Part shown: positions 6,208-7,671 of the stretch, one piece after another | How positions within the stretch are numbered: position 1 is the first letter of the stretch | How the letters are laid out: every line of letters begins with the position of its first letter | NCBI GenBank assembly: GCA_947302865.1 | Contig: CAMYWS010000044.1 | Coordinates: forward strand, 1-7,671 | DNA length: 7,671 bases | Origin: an uncultured Clostridia bacterium | GTDB taxonomy: Bacteria; Bacillota_A; Clostridia; Christensenellales; CAG-138 | Direction: 5' to 3' | Translations under genes and position numbers: made by a program | Notes under the pieces: generated by a model | Database searches by the model: none | Seen by the model: only the letters and a program-made list of their open reading frames with translations | Told to the model about the DNA's origin: nothing

Positions 6208-7431
6208 GATATTTCTTCTTAAAAGATCGAGCGCGTTCAGCATCGCGGAATGCCGGATCCGGTCGCGGTCGCCGAACAGGTTCAGCCGCTTTACGACCGT
6301 GCCGGATTCGCTCGCGAGCGCAATGAACACGGTGCCGACGGGCTTTCCCGGCTCGCCGCCGTCCGGTCCCGCATAGCCGGTCGTGGACAGCGCATAGTCC
6401 GCGTGCGCGGCATATCTCGTGCCCTCCGCCATCTCTTTCGCGCATTCCTCGGAGACGGCGCCGACCGTGTCGAGCGTTTCCGCTTTCACGCCGAGACGGC
6501 GCATCTTTGCGTCGTTCGAATAGGTCACGTCGCCTTCGATAAAGTATGCGGAGCTGCCGGGATAACTGATGAACGCGTCCGCAAGCCGTCCGCCGGTGCA
6601 GCTTTCCGCAACGGCGAGCGTTTTGCCGTTTTCGATCAGCGCGCGGTGACAGACCTCGGCAAGCTCGCGTCCGTTCGTGTCGTACACGACGTCACCGAGC
6701 GTTGCTTTGATCGTATCGATCATGGGTGCGACGATCGCTTCGCCCTCCGCGTCGTCGCGGCAGCGCGCGGTTATGCGCAGGGTGACCTCTCCGGTCTTGG
6801 CGTACGGCGCGATCGTCGGGTTCGTCTGATTTTTGATGAGATCGTCGAGCCGGTACGTCACGTCCGATTCGCCCATGCCGAAGATGCGGACCTCGCGTGA
6901 ATAGAGGCGGTGTCCCGCTTTTTCGAGCAGCCAGGGGAGAACGTGATTTTTGAACATCGGACAGAGCTCGCGCGGCGGTCCCGGCATCAGAACGGCGGCT
7001 TTTCCGTCCGCTTCCATGATGCAGCCGGGAGCGGTGCCGTTCGGATTCGGCAAAATGATCGCATCAGCGGGGAACATCGCCTGCTTTTTGTTGTTCGGCG
7101 CGATTGTTCTGCCCTTGGACGTGAACCAGAACACGAGCTTTTCCCATTCGTCATCAAAGAGAACGAGCTCCTTGCCCAATGCCTTTGCTACGGTCTCCTT
7201 TGTGAGATCGTCGTCGGTCGGTCCGAGTCCGCCGGACAGCAGCACGACGTCCGCGCGGGAAAACGCGGTCTCGACCGCTTCGGTGAGACGCTTCGGATTG
7301 TCGCCCACGACGATCTGATGATACATATCGACGCCGGACGGCGCAAGCTCCTTTGCGATATAATGCGCGTTGGTGTTCAGGACCTGTCCCATCAAAAGCT
7401 CGGTCCCGACGCAGATCAGCTCAGCAATCAT
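6196..7431 (-). CDS. cinA: CinA family protein: molybdopterin-binding-like domain plus nicotinamide-nucleotide amidase domain
   Basis: 411 residues, the usual length of two-domain CinA. N-terminal COG1058/MoaB-like domain (1-170): GTELLMGQVLNTNA (9-22), SGGLGPTDDDLTKE (66-79) and PGPPRE (150-155); members of this part hydrolyse ADP-ribose-type pyrophosphates. C-terminal PncC domain (about 255-405) deamidates nicotinamide mononucleotide for NAD salvage: AESCTGG with Ser277, VTYSNDAK with Tyr304 and Lys309 (the Ser/Tyr/Lys set of PncC), and TGYAGPDGGEPGKPVGTV (351-368). The ATG at 7431 overlaps the end of pgsA by 11 bases; AAAGGAG lies about 12 bases upstream, slightly far. cinA-recA pairing is conserved in Firmicutes, where cinA was named for competence-induced co-expression with recA. 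Confidence 0.97.
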   Translation of the reverse strand: MIAELICVGTELLMGQVLNTNAHYIAKELAPSGVDMYHQIVVGDNPKRLTEAVETAFSRADVVLLSGGLGPTDDDLTKETVAKALGKELVLFDDEWEKLVFWFTSKGRTIAPNNKKQAMFPADAIILPNPNGTAPGCIMEADGKAAVLMPGPPRELCPMFKNHVLPWLLEKAGHRLYSREVRIFGMGESDVTYRLDDLIKNQTNPTIAPYAKTGEVTLRITARCRDDAEGEAIVAPMIDTIKATLGDVVYDTNGRELAEVCHRALIENGKTLAVAESCTGGRLADAFISYPGSSAYFIEGDVTYSNDAKMRRLGVKAETLDTVGAVSEECAKEMAEGTRYAAHADYALSTTGYAGPDGGEPGKPVGTVFIALASESGTVVKRLNLFGDRDRIRHSAMLNALDLLRRNICTK

Positions 7432-7671
7432 TGAGGTTCAAAGCTCCTTTGTTTTTTACGATGTATTCGACCGCGGACACGACCGACAGTGCAAGCGCGA
7501 CGTACACCAGCACTTCGATCAGATACCGCAGATACGGATTCAGCCAGAAAAACGGGAATTCATCGTAGAGCAGCAGCGCGATCACGATGATGTCCTGAAA
7601 CGTCGTTTTCCACTTGCCGAGCTTGCCCGCGGCGATCACGACGCCCTTCGACGCGGCGATCTGCCGCACGC
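7421..7671 (-). CDS. pgsA: CDP-diacylglycerol--glycerol-3-phosphate 3-phosphatidyltransferase, C-terminal part (PgsA)
   Basis: Partial: only the last 82 residues lie in the window; the frame is open to the right edge, and the GTG at 7669 is an internal Val codon. The enzyme makes phosphatidylglycerol phosphate from CDP-diacylglycerol and glycerol-3-phosphate in the membrane. Evidence is the family's C-terminal pattern: QIAASKGVVIAAGKLGKWKT (visible residues 3-22), matching 'kG.viaAs..GKlKT..Q' of CDP-alcohol phosphatidyltransferases. Two hydrophobic stretches follow (about 26-42 and 47-68) and a short polar tail. The catalytic DG...AR...D motif would lie upstream outside the window. Position before cinA and recA agrees with the usual Firmicutes order, which supports the call. 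Confidence 0.9.
   Translation of the reverse strand, partial: VRQIAASKGVVIAAGKLGKWKTTFQDIIVIALLLYDEFPFFWLNPYLRYLIEVLVYVALALSVVSAVEYIVKNKGALNLNDC

Noticed and set aside
6193..6208. CTGTACGAAATAACGG upstream of recA resembling an E. coli-type LexA box (CTG-N10-CAG)
   Set aside because: It is not palindromic, its right half mismatches, and Firmicutes LexA normally recognises a different sequence.
5037..6326. A 429-codon open frame on the + strand opposite recA
   Set aside because: It lies antisense to a complete recA and the end of cinA, and its sequence is a mirror-type translation rich in Arg/Asp without recognisable domains or a ribosome binding site.

Overview
The window looks like chromosome of a fairly GC-rich, low-to-mid GC-lineage Firmicute, most likely an uncultured gut or rumen Clostridia member. 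Three things support this: the pgsA-cinA-recA gene order typical of Firmicutes, a YnzC-type DUF896 gene, and the NusG-domain-II / Gx-transporter / ApbE trio. I see no insertion sequence, phage gene, CRISPR array, tRNA or rRNA. This lineage call is inference, and nothing finer than class is supportable. The window is gene-dense, and no stretch of 300 bases lacks a gene.

Left part (1-2850, + strand): an operon of four tightly packed genes. A phosphodiester glycosidase (NAGPA-type) cut by the left edge is followed 4 bases later by a small membrane-anchored NusG domain II protein. A Gx transporter (ECF S-component-like) and an ApbE-type FAD:protein FMN transferase lipoprotein follow, each overlapping its predecessor through ATGA. 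The last three look like a module for extracytosolic flavin or redox biology: ApbE attaches FMN to exported proteins, the Gx protein is a probable small-molecule transporter, and the NusG II protein has conserved cysteines facing outward. The operon ends at a strong hairpin shared with the convergent next gene.

Middle (2861-5051): a 608-residue lipoprotein on the - strand with a proline/threonine linker, a beta-rich SH3-like region, and what I read as two NlpC/P60 domains, the first catalytically dead and the second intact. Its promoter lies back to back with that of a small DUF896 (YnzC-like) gene on the + strand. The promoter of the lipoprotein gene places the transcript start almost on its start codon, and no Shine-Dalgarno is visible, so its mRNA may be leaderless. 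Four TGT(C/A)AA repeats sit over the -35 region.

Right part (5064-7671, - strand): pgsA (only the C-terminal end in the window), cinA and recA, in that transcription order. pgsA and cinA overlap by 11 bases. recA has its own extended -10 promoter and ends at a hairpin terminator shared with the DUF896 gene. recX and rny, common downstream of recA in relatives, are absent from this position.

Nothing here is clearly a wholly new system. The best leads are the active/degenerate NlpC/P60 tandem, the flavinylation-type operon with a phosphodiester glycosidase at its head, and the leaderless-looking divergent promoter region.
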